Positions 43,455 through 53,615 of a DNA stretch of 61,028 bases are shown piece by piece. Numbering within the stretch: position 1 is the first letter of the stretch; every line of letters starts with the position of its first letter. This stretch comes from an uncultured archaeon (GTDB lineage Archaea > Thermoproteota > Nitrososphaeria_A > Caldarchaeales > Calditenuaceae), in contig CAKZUF010000021.1 in NCBI GenBank assembly GCA_937921685.1, positions 1 to 61,028 of the forward strand, given 5' to 3'. Position numbers and translations under genes: made by a program. The notes under the pieces were generated by a model. The model ran no database searches. It saw only the letters and a program-made list of their open reading frames with translations, and had not been told where the DNA came from.

Positions 43455-43931
43455 TCAACCAAGTCTCGTAACAGTGTCGAGTCTCGGTGGCCTATTCATC
43501 GAGGAAGCAGCTAAGACCCTCCCCAAGTCGTCAAGTATCAGTATCACCCTCTCCCCCCTCACCCTCTCACTATAATCTAAATACCTCACCCTCGTGGACT
43601 CGCGAACCGCGTCAACTATTGTAAACCTTGCCCCCAACAAGGGTGCGTAATGGAGCCCATGATGGCTTGAAATAGGCAGAATTACATCCCGGGCATTCTC
43701 CACGCTGAAAACCCCCATGACCCGCCTTTTTCTACGCGACTCCCACCTCAACCATATCGGGAGGGTGATTATCGCGGGGGGTATGAGAGACGCTGCAAGT
43801 AATTGGTTGCCAGTGAAGATGTAGAGTGCTGTAGCAAGTAGGGGGAATAGGGTGAGCATCTCTACCGCAAGTATTCGCAGATACTTGTCGTGGAGGAGGA
43901 GCCTGTCGACATCGCCTGCTACCGGCAACAA
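43455..43931 (-). CDS. Hypothetical membrane protein
   Basis: A 158-residue protein with two central transmembrane helices (about residues 22-60) and a C-terminal soluble part with beta-strand character (ILPISSHHGLHYAPLLGARF, VILILDDLGRVLAASS). No family recognised. It faces the zinc-ribbon membrane protein and follows the beta-CASP gene region in the same orientation. Confidence 0.5.
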   Translation of the reverse strand: MLPVAGDVDRLLLHDKYLRILAVEMLTLFPLLATALYIFTGNQLLAASLIPPAIITLPIWLRWESRRKRRVMGVFSVENARDVILPISSHHGLHYAPLLGARFTIVDAVRESTRVRYLDYSERVRGERVILILDDLGRVLAASSMNRPPRLDTVTRLG

Positions 43932-43975
43932 TCTGTGAAAACAGGTATGAGGGTTGCTGTTAAGCGTTATTCATC

Positions 43976-45178
43976 CTATAGGATGATGGGTTCAGACCCA
44001 GCAGGGTTGACCGCCCTATAGCCGGTGTTCTCATTTATCCAGGCTGCGAATGCCTCGCAGGCCTCTGGGTCACCGTGTATCGTGATTGCTGTACCTGAGT
44101 CTCCGCGCTTAGAGATATAGTCTCTGAGCTCGGCTTGGCCTGCGTGTGCTGAGAGCTTATACTGTACGACCCTAGCGGCAGCCTTCAGCTCCGAGCTATT
44201 AAGAGCGAGCTTTCCCTCGGCCAAGAGCTTGGCACCTGGCGTGTTAGGAGCTTGGAAGCTTACAAGCAGTATAGAGGATGCAGGGTCTTCCGCAACTTTG
44301 GCGGCGTAGTAGGCGGCGGGGCCGCCCTTCAGCATCCCCGCCGGGCTTACCACTACCCCAGGCTCATCAAGCAGCCTCTCCCTATCCCTCTTACCTTTCA
44401 CGATCCTTACCTTTCGGCTCGCCCTCGCCAACAGGTCTACCCCATCAACATACATCTCGTCCTCGATGTAGAGCTCGAGAAGCTGCCTGGCCATACCATC
44501 GATCCATATGGGCTCCTTAAGGCCATGGGCGTAGAGTATGCAGGCCACCTCCTGCGCCCTAGCCACGGCAAAGGATGGAACGACGACCACACCACCCTGG
44601 TTCACAGTCTCCCTCGCCACCTCTACGACCTTATCCTCCAGCGTCCTCCGGGGCAGATGGGCCTCACGCGCGTATGTTGACTCGGTGATGACCACGTCAA
44701 ACCCGGTGCCTGGGTCGTCGCAGCCGTCGAGTAGCCTCGTCTTCACTGGTGTGAAGTCGCCGGTGTAGAGGAGCGTCTTATCGGCGTTGACTATTATCTG
44801 CGCACTTCCAGGAATGTGTCCAGCGTCGACAAACTCGATCTCAGCATCCTTAATCCTAAACCTCTCGCCATACCTCACCCTCTGCACGGTCCTGACGAAC
44901 TTCGAGACCTCTGAGCCTGCGAAGGGTAGATAATAGCCGCTGAGCTTCAACATGTCTTTCAGCAGGATCTCAGCCTGTCTGACCGTAGACTCGGTCGCGT
45001 ATATTCTGGGCGTGGTGCTGACTAGCAGAAGTGGAGCTGCCCCCACGTGGTCTAGGTGGGCGTGTGATATCAGTACGGCGTCTAGGTCCCTTGGCGAGAC
45101 GTGCCCGGGAAGGATTACCCGGTCGTCTATTTTGACACCATAGTCCAACAATATCCTGGCTCCGCCCGCCGTCTTCAC
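43976..45178 (-). CDS. Beta-CASP metallo-beta-lactamase RNA-processing protein (N-terminus disrupted)
   Basis: A protein of about 400 residues or more without KH domains, related to archaeal CPSF-like nucleases and RNase J. Zinc motifs are HAHLDHVG, GHIPGSAQ and YTGDF; beta-CASP motifs are TESTYA, VVVPSFAVARAQE, SPAGML and LSAHAGQ. The first codon listed is GTG 45178, but the same frame continues upstream to 45232 with IEVKVLGGAREVGRSAILV, the family's normal first strand. No standard start exists there: ATG 45239 is one base out of frame because of a GGG run at 45235-45237. Confidence 0.82.
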   Translation of the reverse strand: MKTAGGARILLDYGVKIDDRVILPGHVSPRDLDAVLISHAHLDHVGAAPLLLVSTTPRIYATESTVRQAEILLKDMLKLSGYYLPFAGSEVSKFVRTVQRVRYGERFRIKDAEIEFVDAGHIPGSAQIIVNADKTLLYTGDFTPVKTRLLDGCDDPGTGFDVVITESTYAREAHLPRRTLEDKVVEVARETVNQGGVVVVPSFAVARAQEVACILYAHGLKEPIWIDGMARQLLELYIEDEMYVDGVDLLARASRKVRIVKGKRDRERLLDEPGVVVSPAGMLKGGPAAYYAAKVAEDPASSILLVSFQAPNTPGAKLLAEGKLALNSSELKAAARVVQYKLSAHAGQAELRDYISKRGDSGTAITIHGDPEACEAFAAWINENTGYRAVNPAGSEPIIL

Positions 45179-45381
45179 TAGTATGGCTGATCTTCCAACC
45201 TCCCTAGCCCCTCCTAGAACCTTAACCTCTATAGCCCATCACCATCTCTTCTATTCACTTTTTCTTGACCCACTATTCTGACCTCTTACACGGTACTGCA
45301 ACGTTATATACCTACCCTGGGGGCTGCTGGCAGCATCGTGGGTCATGATTTTTAATTGCGGGTTTAGGGTGCGTTCTGGGG

Positions 45382-46392
45382 GTGGACATGCTTAGGGCTG
45401 CCATCTATGCGGGCCACTCGGCCATCCAGCTCTCGCTCGGCCTCCGCGAGGAGGGTGTTGAGGTGGCGATCTTCGGGCCGCAGGACAGGCTGAAACTCTA
45501 CTCGAGGTTCCCGGCACTCAGGGCTAGGCTGCTCAACTACGACGGCCCATCACTGCTCGACAGGCTGGCTGATGAGGGCTACTTCATGATCCTCACGGGT
45601 GGCTCGGTTGAGTATCTGACGCCGAAGGTGGTTGAGGAGGCGAGGATACCGGTGTTCGGTCTCAGGGGGCTGGTGAGGTGGGAGGCTGATTGGCGGTTGA
45701 AGACCCGCCTATTGGAGGAGGCCGGGATACCTGTCCCAAGAGTCTTCAATAGTATCGAGGAGGTTGATGGTCTCGTAATCGCGAAGCTTCCAGGAGCTAA
45801 GGGTGGGCGCGGCTACTTGGTTACGCGAAGCCCCGAGGAGATCAGGGGCTGGCTGGAGAGGGTGGTAGCCCAAGGCCTTGTATCTGGCCCAGACAAGGTC
45901 TTCCTCCAAGAATATGTCGTCGGCACCACAATGTATGCCCACTACTTCCAGAGCCCGATGATGGATAGGCTAGAGTTGACTGGCTTCGACATAAGGTACG
46001 AGTCCAATGCTGATGGGCTTAGACGTCTAACACCGCGGAACATAGGAGACTTGAGGGAGGGGTTCGTAGTGACTGGAAACCTGCAGGTCTATCCCAGGGA
46101 GAGGCTTCTCGAGGACTTTATCCAACTGGGCGAAAAGTTCGTCGAGGCCACTAAAAGGCTGATACCTCCCGGCGTGATAGGACCTTTCTGCCTCGAAACC
46201 GTCGTCACCGAGGATCTAAGACCAATAGTCTTCGAGTTTTCAGGAAGGATAGTGGCTGGGACAAATGTATACTTAGGGGGAAGCCCCTACCTTGCCCTGT
46301 ACTGGGGGCGTGAGATGACTGTCGGGAGGAGGGTGGCCCTAGAGGTTAAGATGGCTGAGGAGCAGGGCAGGCTTAGGGAGGTGCTGACATAG
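45382..46392 (+). CDS. purP: PurP-like FAICAR synthetase, paralogue 1
   Basis: A 336-residue ATP-grasp protein of the PurP family, which in archaea makes FAICAR from AICAR, formate and ATP without folate. Segments typical of PurP include [18 protein letters not shown] at the N-terminus, [13 protein letters not shown] (ATP binding, about 135), [16 protein letters not shown], and GPFCLETV...[16 protein letters not shown] 45382 and ATG 45388 are both possible starts. The second copy begins 2 bp after its stop. Confidence 0.85.
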   Translation: MDMLRAAIYAGHSAIQLSLGLREEGVEVAIFGPQDRLKLYSRFPALRARLLNYDGPSLLDRLADEGYFMILTGGSVEYLTPKVVEEARIPVFGLRGLVRWEADWRLKTRLLEEAGIPVPRVFNSIEEVDGLVIAKLPGAKGGRGYLVTRSPEEIRGWLERVVAQGLVSGPDKVFLQEYVVGTTMYAHYFQSPMMDRLELTGFDIRYESNADGLRRLTPRNIGDLREGFVVTGNLQVYPRERLLEDFIQLGEKFVEATKRLIPPGVIGPFCLETVVTEDLRPIVFEFSGRIVAGTNVYLGGSPYLALYWGREMTVGRRVALEVKMAEEQGRLREVLT

Positions 46393-46394
46393 GC

Positions 46395-47447
46395 TTGAAG
46401 CTGAGCATAGCGTGCATCGCAAGCCACTCTGCACTCGACGTATTCGACGGCGCGAAGGACGAAGGCTTCCCCACAATAGCCATCTGTAGGAAGGGGAGGG
46501 AGCGGATCTACGCGGCCGCCCGAGAAACGATTGACAAGTGCGTAGTCCTAGACAGCTACAGAAACGTCATCGAACCGCAAATTCAGGAGAAGCTGCTGGA
46601 GGAGGGCTCCATAATCGTCCCCAACAGGAGCATGGCGGTTTACGTGGGCTACGACGAGATCGAGAAGGAGCTCAGAGTCCCAGTCTTCGGAAACAAGCGC
46701 ATGCTAAGATGGGAGGAGCGTACAGGCGAGAAGAACTACTACAAACTGCTGGATGAGGCCGGGATCAGACACCCCTCTGTCTGGAGCATAGACGAGGTCT
46801 CGGGACCTGTCCTCCTCAAGGTTCAGGAGGCGGGGAGGCCCCAGGAGAGGGCCTTCATATTCGCTTCGGGGCGTGATGACCTCTATGCCAAGATTGACGA
46901 GGCCCTCAGGAGGGGGATAATCTCGGAGGAGCAGCTAAAAAGGAGCGTGGCTGAGGAGCTCATAATAGGGGCCCACTTCAACATCAACTACTTCTACAGC
47001 GTGGCTAGGCAGAGGCTCGAGATCCTCAGCGTCGATAGGAGAATCCAGAGCAACCTCGACGGGATACTACACCTGCCCGCCCAGCAGCAGCTGGAGATAA
47101 GGCCACGGATGAGCATGGTTGAGGTCGGACACATACCCGTCACCCTCCGCGAAAGCCTTCTAGAGGAGGCGTACAGCATCGGCGAGAGGTTCGTGGCAGC
47201 GACAAAGAAGCTGGAGCCCCCGGGAATAATAGGCCCCTTCACCCTCCAGACACTGGTCACGCCCGAGCTCCAGCTAGTCGTCTACGACGTCGCGCCACGC
47301 ATAGGAGGAGGGACAAACGCCCACATGGCAATAGGAGGACAGTACTCGAAGCTCTTCCTCAGAAAACCAGTCTCACTGGGGAGGAGGATAGCCATAGAAA
47401 TCAAGGAGATGAGCAGCGAGGAAAGAATAGACGAGATAACAACCTGA
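46395..47447 (+). CDS. purP: PurP-like FAICAR synthetase, paralogue 2
   Basis: A 350-residue paralogue of the preceding gene, starting with TTG. It keeps the [19 protein letters not shown] start, the [15 protein letters not shown] segment, [12 protein letters not shown] and the acidic/arginine pair in [13 protein letters not shown]. The glycine-rich loop seen in copy 1 (KGGRGYLV) is replaced by [14 protein letters not shown]. Two PurP copies occur in several archaea, where the second has been proposed to replace a missing IMP cyclohydrolase; which copy is which cannot be told here. Confidence 0.83.
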   Translation: MKLSIACIASHSALDVFDGAKDEGFPTIAICRKGRERIYAAARETIDKCVVLDSYRNVIEPQIQEKLLEEGSIIVPNRSMAVYVGYDEIEKELRVPVFGNKRMLRWEERTGEKNYYKLLDEAGIRHPSVWSIDEVSGPVLLKVQEAGRPQERAFIFASGRDDLYAKIDEALRRGIISEEQLKRSVAEELIIGAHFNINYFYSVARQRLEILSVDRRIQSNLDGILHLPAQQQLEIRPRMSMVEVGHIPVTLRESLLEEAYSIGERFVAATKKLEPPGIIGPFTLQTLVTPELQLVVYDVAPRIGGGTNAHMAIGGQYSKLFLRKPVSLGRRIAIEIKEMSSEERIDEITT

Positions 47448-47720
47448 ACACATCTATCCAATGGAAGGGTTAATTGAAGCCAGATATCTCTAAACACGCT
47501 GAACCCGCTCAAGCGTTGCCAAACATGTAAAATTCTACAACACCACACAACTGGTGTAAGACTATTATCTGGGCAACCCCTCTATTTCCAAGCTTATGTC
47601 CAAAGGCGTATCTTGATGCAGCTTATATCACTTCAGGCAGAGATTATGGACATGCTATGATTTTAATACTTTATTAGAAAAGTTTATTACGTTTGCCTGG
47701 TTGACTTAAGTGAGCCATCT
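47448..47720. other. AT-rich intergenic region
   Basis: No gene is seen. ATTTTAATACTTTATTAG near 47658-47675 is the likely promoter of the following membrane-protein gene, though it lies some 55 bp from the TTG start. Confidence 0.35.
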
Positions 47721-48914
47721 TTGACCAATAGCGGCTCGCCGAACTGGGGGAGAGCTCTTAGGTATTTGTTTGCAGGCGTTCTGACATTCGTGACCTCCCT
47801 CACGATAGGAAACACTCCTTACCTGTTTTTCGGATACGGCATCAGCTTCCTTGGATTATTAACAACCGGCCTCCTACTCAATCCGCTGCCAGCAACCGTA
47901 ATAGTTCTAATATCCACTACGGCCGCCATGTCTCTTATAGCTCTAACACGTTCAGCGTTCACCCTAGTTGTAGTTGCTTTTGTTCTTCTCAGGACGGTGC
48001 AGGTCTATATTCTTTCGAGGCTTAAGCAACGGATGGGTGTAGCTGGAGCTTCAGTCATGACCGTTCTTATTGGGGCCGTCGTAGCCACGCTCCTTGGCTT
48101 AGCTTACTACGGAGAGGGCGCCATTAGCGTCACTATGACCTTCTTTGAGAGCATCTTCATCTTCCCAGCATATGTGTTGGTGAGGTCGATCAGCTTAGGG
48201 AGGCGGGGGTCTCTTTTACTAGGTGGCGCCACATTGCTATCTACATTCGGTATATTCCTCTCAGCAAGCCCGTTTTGGATACCTCTCCCAGCCGCGGCCG
48301 GCATCATATTGTTTATGGTCTCCTCCTTTCTAATCCTGCGTGGAGGTGCCTCGAGGATGATTTCCGTAGCCGTACTAGCTTTTGCCCTATTATTGGTGCC
48401 AGCTTCCTTCGTAAGCGACACCACATCCTTTTCCTACAACATGCGCAACATCTTCTATCCCCTATACCCTGACTCTCTTTCCGCCTCTCAATGGATTCAA
48501 ACCAACTCATCAGCGTCATGCCTACAGGGAAACATAGCCGGTGCTGGGACAGTTGAAAACGGTGTCTGGGGGCCTGAGAGATTGAGAGTCTTGAACACAT
48601 GCGTTACAGTAAGCGGAATAGTCGAGGGACTGGCACCTACGTATGGGCCTGCATACGACAAGGATTTCATCATAGATGTAAGGCTCGACCCACAATACGA
48701 ATACATGCTATCTCTCGGCAGCATCATTCTCAGAGATGGCCTCATGCACGTCGAAGTTGTGCCATCACACCAGCCTGCGTTAGCAGACAAGCTCTCATCC
48801 CTTAAACCGGGTAATAGGATCATCGTCACTGGGGCGTTTGTGTTAGACACCGATCACGGCTTCTGGTCGGAGATTCATCCTGCATGGTCGATCTCAATAA
48901 TTCCTTCCCCCTAG
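47721..48914 (+). CDS. Polytopic membrane protein with C-terminal extracytoplasmic domain
   Basis: A 397-residue protein with eight or so transmembrane helices in residues 10-235 and a soluble C-terminal half of about 150 residues. The latter ends KPGNRIIVTGAFVLDTDHGF then WSEIHPAWSI, a segment seen in secreted beta-barrel domains of unknown function. Two cysteines (SASCLQG and LNTCVTV) may form a disulfide outside the cell. The start is TTG. No family assigned. Confidence 0.55.
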   Translation: MTNSGSPNWGRALRYLFAGVLTFVTSLTIGNTPYLFFGYGISFLGLLTTGLLLNPLPATVIVLISTTAAMSLIALTRSAFTLVVVAFVLLRTVQVYILSRLKQRMGVAGASVMTVLIGAVVATLLGLAYYGEGAISVTMTFFESIFIFPAYVLVRSISLGRRGSLLLGGATLLSTFGIFLSASPFWIPLPAAAGIILFMVSSFLILRGGASRMISVAVLAFALLLVPASFVSDTTSFSYNMRNIFYPLYPDSLSASQWIQTNSSASCLQGNIAGAGTVENGVWGPERLRVLNTCVTVSGIVEGLAPTYGPAYDKDFIIDVRLDPQYEYMLSLGSIILRDGLMHVEVVPSHQPALADKLSSLKPGNRIIVTGAFVLDTDHGFWSEIHPAWSISIIPSP

Positions 48915-49007
48915 ACCAAGTGTAAGCAACTACATTCCGGGAAGCATATACGAGATTGCAACGGGAACGCATATATTCTGTGTAAGCAATAGCTTGGTCG
49001 ATAAGGT

Positions 49008-50141
49008 ATGCCCTGGGCTAAAGGTCCTCAGGCCAGAACACAGCAGCTCGAGGATCTCATTAGAAATAGAGGGCTGGATGGAGCAGTTATCTCGGGGAAG
49101 AAGGAGGTCTACTATTTCACGGGCTTCTTGACCTCTAGGCTCATACTGCCAACCTATCTTTTCCTACGAGTGGGTCGCGAGCCAGTCCTACTCACAGGCT
49201 CTACTGAGAAGGAGCTAGCGTCGGCCAGCTTTGGAGGAGATATAGTGACTTTTGAGAACTATAAGCTCGAGGAGAGAATGATAGCTTATCCGGGCTTCGC
49301 CGCTGCGGAGGCCGAGGCGCTTATCAAAGAATATCTCGCAGGTGCCAAGCGGATCGGAGCGGATTCGTGGAATCTACCGTATTCACTCTACCAAGCCATC
49401 GTGAGAGCGATGGGGAGTGTCGAGTTGACTGACATGTCACAGGACATCCTAGCCATGAGGACGGTTAAACACCAGGACGAGCTGGAACTAATCCAGAGGA
49501 GCTGCGAGCTCGCAGACAAGGCGTATAACATGGCTAAAACCCTAGTTACGCATGGGAGGACAGAGGTGGAAGTATACAGCGAGATACACAAGGAGCTCAG
49601 CCGGCTAGTAGGGACGTTCCAATACTTCGCAGGCGACTTCGTCTCCGGGGAGAGGACAATAGACATTGGGGGCCCACCCACTCCAAGGGTCATTAAGGAG
49701 GGAGAGCCCTTCATCTTCGACCTATGGGTAACGACTAAAGAGTACTGGTCCGATACATGTAGGACGTATGTGGTCGGTGGTAGGGCGAGCGAGGGGTTGA
49801 AGAGGCTCCACTCGATAGTTCTGAGGGCTCTTGAGAGGGGGATGGAGAAGCTTAGACCCGGCGTGACGGGGGCCCAGGTCTACAGCACCGTCCGCGAAAC
49901 GTTCAAGGAGGCTGGCTATGGTGAATACTTCCCCCACCATGCAGGGCATGGGATTGGGCTGGACGGGCAGGAGCCGCCATTCTTCATACCAGGGTCCACC
50001 GATGCTCTGAGGCCTGGGATGGTGGTTACGCTGGAGCCTGGACTATATGTGCCTGGCGTTGGGGGAGTCAGGGTGGAGAACAACTTCTTGGTGACTGAGG
50101 AGGGGCCGAAAATATTGACATTTGCGCCGACAGACCTGTGA
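49008..50141 (+). CDS. pepQ: Xaa-Pro dipeptidase (M24B peptidase)
   Basis: A 377-residue pita-bread metallopeptidase releasing the residue before proline. The N-terminal domain ends around 130; metal ligands are the two Asp in FDLWVTTKEYWSDTCR (about 234-245), His in HHAGHGIGLDGQEPPF (about 307), Glu in TLEPGLYVPG (about 342) and Glu in RVENNFLV. Length is normal. A TATA-like CATATATTC at about 48970 precedes the ATG by about 35 bp. Confidence 0.88.
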   Translation: MPWAKGPQARTQQLEDLIRNRGLDGAVISGKKEVYYFTGFLTSRLILPTYLFLRVGREPVLLTGSTEKELASASFGGDIVTFENYKLEERMIAYPGFAAAEAEALIKEYLAGAKRIGADSWNLPYSLYQAIVRAMGSVELTDMSQDILAMRTVKHQDELELIQRSCELADKAYNMAKTLVTHGRTEVEVYSEIHKELSRLVGTFQYFAGDFVSGERTIDIGGPPTPRVIKEGEPFIFDLWVTTKEYWSDTCRTYVVGGRASEGLKRLHSIVLRALERGMEKLRPGVTGAQVYSTVRETFKEAGYGEYFPHHAGHGIGLDGQEPPFFIPGSTDALRPGMVVTLEPGLYVPGVGGVRVENNFLVTEEGPKILTFAPTDL

Positions 50142-50149
50142 AGAGACAG

Positions 50150-52177
50150 TTATCCGGTCTTTCCCCCTATCTCCTTGAGTAGCGCCTCGTAGGCAGATTT
50201 CACCTCCTCGACCGCAGCCTCGTCCTCAAGCGTGGTGATGTCTCCTATAGGTGTGCCGGTTGCTAGAGCCTTCATTATACGCCTCATAATCTTCCCACTC
50301 CGGGTCTTCGGTAGTTTACTGACGATAAAGATGCTTTTCGGCTCTGCTATGGGTCCGATACGCTCCCTGACCCATCTCCTCAATTCCTCTTGGACCGTCT
50401 TTGAAGACGACGGAGCATCAGCCTTGAGAACGACGTAGGCGATGGGTACCTCTCCCTTCACCTCGTCTGGCACGCCGCATACCGCCGCCTCGGCGACATA
50501 CGGGTGAGAGACTAGGGCTGACTCTAGCTCGTAGGTCCCAAGCCTATGCCCAGCAACTTTCAACACTTCGTCAGACCTTCCGAGAACCCAGATGTATCCG
50601 TCACTGTCTCTGATGGCGTAGTCTCCTGTGAAGAAGTAGCCGAACCTCGAGAAGTATACTGAGTTGTATCTCTCCGGGTCGCCGTACATGCCTGTCGGCG
50701 GGCCAGGCATCCCTGGCCAGGGCCTCTTGATTATCAAGTATCCCTTCACACCGTTTGGAACAGGTTTGCCGTTTTCATCGACGACTTCTGCCTCAATTCC
50801 CGGGAGTGGTGGCCCGTTGGTCCCAGCCTTAAGCGGGACAAGTTTCAGGCCGGGGGCGTGGGAGATGAGTATTCCACCCGTCTCCGTCATCCACCAAGTG
50901 CTCCCAACTGGACATCTTCCGCCCCCGATCAGCTCGAATAGCCACCTCCAAGCAGCCGGGTTAATTGGCTCGCCAACGCTATGTATCAGCCTAAGGGTCG
51001 AGAGGTCGTGTTTGGTTACGTGCTCTGTTCCCAGTCTCATGAACGCCCTTACAGCAGTGGGGGAAGTGTAGAAGATAGTGACGCCGTATCTCTCTATAAT
51101 GCTCCACCACCGGTCGGGTGCGGGATAGTCTGGGGCGCCTTCATACATCACCACCGTGGCGCCTGATAGGAGGGGGCCGTAGACTATGTAGGAGTGGCCT
51201 GTAACCCACCCTATGTCGGCTGTACACCAGTAAACGTCCTCATCCCTTATGTCGAAGACCCACTTCATAGTTGCGTGGAGGAGGACTGCGTATCCTCCGG
51301 TGTCGTGAATTATCCCTTTAGGCTTACCGGTAGTGCCTGAAGTGTATAGCACATAGAGCATGTCTGTACTCTCCATCTCCTCGGGCTGGACATAGGTGTT
51401 AGGCTTTACATCCCTCAGAAGGTCTTCCAGATATACATGCCTCTCCGGGTCGACTGGAGTCTCTGTATTTCCTACTCGGCGAACTAGGATGATCTTCTCC
51501 ACCGTCGGGCACTCCGCCACCGCTTTATCAGCTATCTCCTTGGTCCTGACTATCTTCCCTCTCCTGTAGTATCCGTCGGTCGTGAAGACGTATCTGGCCC
51601 CTAGGTCGCTAATCCTTGAGGCCAAGGCCTCCGCACTGAAACCGCTGAAGACCTGCGTATACACTACACCTATACGAGATGCTGCCAGCATCAGGATGGG
51701 CAGCTCAGGGATCATTGGCATATAGAACGCGACCCTATCACCCCTCTTCAGGTGAAGTTTCTCCCTCATGACGTAGGCGACGCGGTTCACATACCTCCAA
51801 AGGTCGTAGTAAGTGAAGATCCTCGTCTCGAGTGGCTCTCCACTATCCTTGACGGGCTCACCCTCCCAGATGAGGGCGGCCTTGTTCTTCCTCCAAGACT
51901 TTACATGACGGTCTAGGCAGAGATAGGATAGGTTGAGGCGGCCGCCGACAAACCATTTATAGACGTTCGGATAATCTCCCCTCTCGACAACCTTCTCAAA
52001 GTCTTTGAACCACTCAAGCTCCCTAGCCACACCAGCCCAAAAATCCTCAAACCTCTCGAGACTCTCCCTATGAAAAGAGTGATAATCCTCGATCGAAACG
52101 TGTGTATGTTTCCAGTTATCCAGCGTTATTCTATCCTCAAAGTTTAGCGCCTCACGTACGGATTCCGGCTGACCCAT
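50150..52177 (-). CDS. acs: Acetyl-CoA synthetase (AMP-forming)
   Basis: A roughly 675-residue acyl-adenylate enzyme activating acetate (or propionate) to the CoA thioester. Motifs in order: the N-terminal HVSIEDYHSFHRESL region, the P-loop YTSGTTGKPKGIIHDTGGY (about 283), WWMTETGG, the hinge GDYAIRDSDGYIWVLGRSDEVLKVAGHRLG (about 545) and the acetylatable lysine in KTRSGKIMRR near the C-terminus. ATG 52177 is preferred to TTG 52189. It is convergent with pepQ (8-bp gap). Confidence 0.92.
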   Translation of the reverse strand: MGQPESVREALNFEDRITLDNWKHTHVSIEDYHSFHRESLERFEDFWAGVARELEWFKDFEKVVERGDYPNVYKWFVGGRLNLSYLCLDRHVKSWRKNKAALIWEGEPVKDSGEPLETRIFTYYDLWRYVNRVAYVMREKLHLKRGDRVAFYMPMIPELPILMLAASRIGVVYTQVFSGFSAEALASRISDLGARYVFTTDGYYRRGKIVRTKEIADKAVAECPTVEKIILVRRVGNTETPVDPERHVYLEDLLRDVKPNTYVQPEEMESTDMLYVLYTSGTTGKPKGIIHDTGGYAVLLHATMKWVFDIRDEDVYWCTADIGWVTGHSYIVYGPLLSGATVVMYEGAPDYPAPDRWWSIIERYGVTIFYTSPTAVRAFMRLGTEHVTKHDLSTLRLIHSVGEPINPAAWRWLFELIGGGRCPVGSTWWMTETGGILISHAPGLKLVPLKAGTNGPPLPGIEAEVVDENGKPVPNGVKGYLIIKRPWPGMPGPPTGMYGDPERYNSVYFSRFGYFFTGDYAIRDSDGYIWVLGRSDEVLKVAGHRLGTYELESALVSHPYVAEAAVCGVPDEVKGEVPIAYVVLKADAPSSSKTVQEELRRWVRERIGPIAEPKSIFIVSKLPKTRSGKIMRRIMKALATGTPIGDITTLEDEAAVEEVKSAYEALLKEIGGKTG

Positions 52178-52305
52178 GGGTCGTCTCAAGGTTTTAGATA
52201 ATTTTTCTCATTAATAAACTTCAGTTTGAATCACTTAGACTTTAACATTAAATTGTCTAAATTATTCTACGTTTTTCTCACATCTTACTAATAGTGCATG
52301 CCATT

Positions 52306-52686
52306 TTATAACAGCTTTAAGTGTCGAGTTGTTTTATCGATGAGGGGTTCTGGTGCGGGTCCTACAGCGAGGGCTGTAATGGTTCCCGGCTCCACCTGTG
52401 TTAGGCCTGCGTCCTCTATGAGGGCGGCTGGTAGTCCTTCCTCCTCCACCCTCTGCTTAATTGTTAGGAGTTCGTCGAGGTTCTTTGCAGCTACTACGAC
52501 TTTTCTCTGCCCAGTCTCCAGCCACCTTGAAGCCCACTCGGGTCTGAGCCTAGCTGCTTCGAGGTAGGCTGTCAGTGAGGCGTGGGCTACTTGGGCGGCT
52601 AGCTTTCCGCGGCCCAGCTTTAAGTCCCGCCTGACGACGATAACCTGTTTAAACGCCGAGCTATCCAAGCCTGATGCGTCTGTCAT
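52306..52686 (-). CDS. pth2: Peptidyl-tRNA hydrolase, archaeal type 2
   Basis: A 126-residue enzyme recycling peptidyl-tRNA. The Pth2 signature is complete: KQVIVVRRDLKLGRGKLAAQVAHASL (residues 13-38), WLETGQRKVVV, EEGLPAALIEDAGLTQVEPGT and ALAVGPAPEPLID. The first 11 residues are encoded inside the end of aroK (26-nt overlap), so the two are coupled; a slightly shorter protein cannot be excluded. Confidence 0.92.
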   Translation of the reverse strand: MTDASGLDSSAFKQVIVVRRDLKLGRGKLAAQVAHASLTAYLEAARLRPEWASRWLETGQRKVVVAAKNLDELLTIKQRVEEEGLPAALIEDAGLTQVEPGTITALAVGPAPEPLIDKTTRHLKLL

Positions 52687-53542
52687 ACCCGTCCAAAGAA
52701 GGGTTGACGATCCTCTTAACCACTATGTTTTCCCCGTGCTTGGATAGCGCGGCCGAGACGGACTCGACATTTTCTTGGATGGTTATAGCTGCTATTGCGG
52801 GCCCTGTGCCGCTGACTCCCGCTCCTAGGGCTCCGGCTGACAGCGCGTCTATTATCGGCTGGGTTGGCAGGTTTAGGGCCGCTGCGTGGAGTAGGCCATT
52901 GATCGTCATTGCCCTCCAGTATTCGCGGCGCTCCGCTATCCTGAACGCCTCCATGACCAAGTCCCTGATGGGTGTTAGGACCTCCCTCCTGAAGCCCTTA
53001 GTGTATGTCTTCTCCGCCGGTATTAGAATTACGACAGCGAGGTCTTGGTCTACAGGCTCGTGCCTGAGTATCTTTCTGCCGTAGTTGTCTGTGAGGACTA
53101 CGCCGCCGAGCATGCATGCGGCTGCGTCGTCGATGGCCCCTGTTATCGAGACGCCCGACCTCTGCGAGGCCTCCGCTACTGTTGCGAGGAATACGTCGGC
53201 ATCCACTCTCTCTCCTAGGGCGTCCAACACTGCTAGGCCCACAGCAACTGCAGCGGAGCTTGAGCTCTTCAGACCGACCGCTACAGGTATGTCTGACTGG
53301 GTTGTGACCCTAAAGCCCAGACCCTTAGCCCCCACAAGCTCCGACACCGCCCTGACAACCTCCTTGACCAGCGAGTCGTCTCCGATGACGTCTCTGTTCA
53401 CGAGTACCGTCTCTCCACCCTCATCCACCTCGACATATGCCCGCGTATAGAAGTCAACGCCCAGCGCACCGCCAAACCCGGTGGAGATTGCATTGATTAT
53501 TGAGACGGCACCGTGGGCCTCGCCTACACCTCTTCGAGGCAT
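52661..53542 (-). CDS. aroK: Shikimate kinase, archaeal GHMP type
   Basis: A 293-residue GHMP kinase phosphorylating shikimate at O3. EAHGAVSIINAISTGFGGALGVD near the N-terminus is typical of archaeal AroK, GLKSSSSAAVAVGLAVLD (about residues 91-108) is the ATP-binding motif, and AGVSGTGPAIAAI is motif 3. It is unrelated to the bacterial P-loop AroK. It supplies the step absent from the aro operon that begins 0.8 kb away on the other strand. Confidence 0.9.
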   Translation of the reverse strand: MPRRGVGEAHGAVSIINAISTGFGGALGVDFYTRAYVEVDEGGETVLVNRDVIGDDSLVKEVVRAVSELVGAKGLGFRVTTQSDIPVAVGLKSSSSAAVAVGLAVLDALGERVDADVFLATVAEASQRSGVSITGAIDDAAACMLGGVVLTDNYGRKILRHEPVDQDLAVVILIPAEKTYTKGFRREVLTPIRDLVMEAFRIAERREYWRAMTINGLLHAAALNLPTQPIIDALSAGALGAGVSGTGPAIAAITIQENVESVSAALSKHGENIVVKRIVNPSLDGYDRRIRLG

Positions 53543-53615
53543 CCCGGCATTTCCTAACCATTTCCCTGCAGTATTTTATATAGGCTTTCTTCCAGATATT
53601 CCTACATCTTCTTGA

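Noticed and set aside
48921..48989. Direct repeat TGTAAGCAA, two copies 60 bp apart before pepQ
   Set aside because: Nine bases twice in AT-rich intergenic DNA; could be a regulator site but is too short and isolated to claim.
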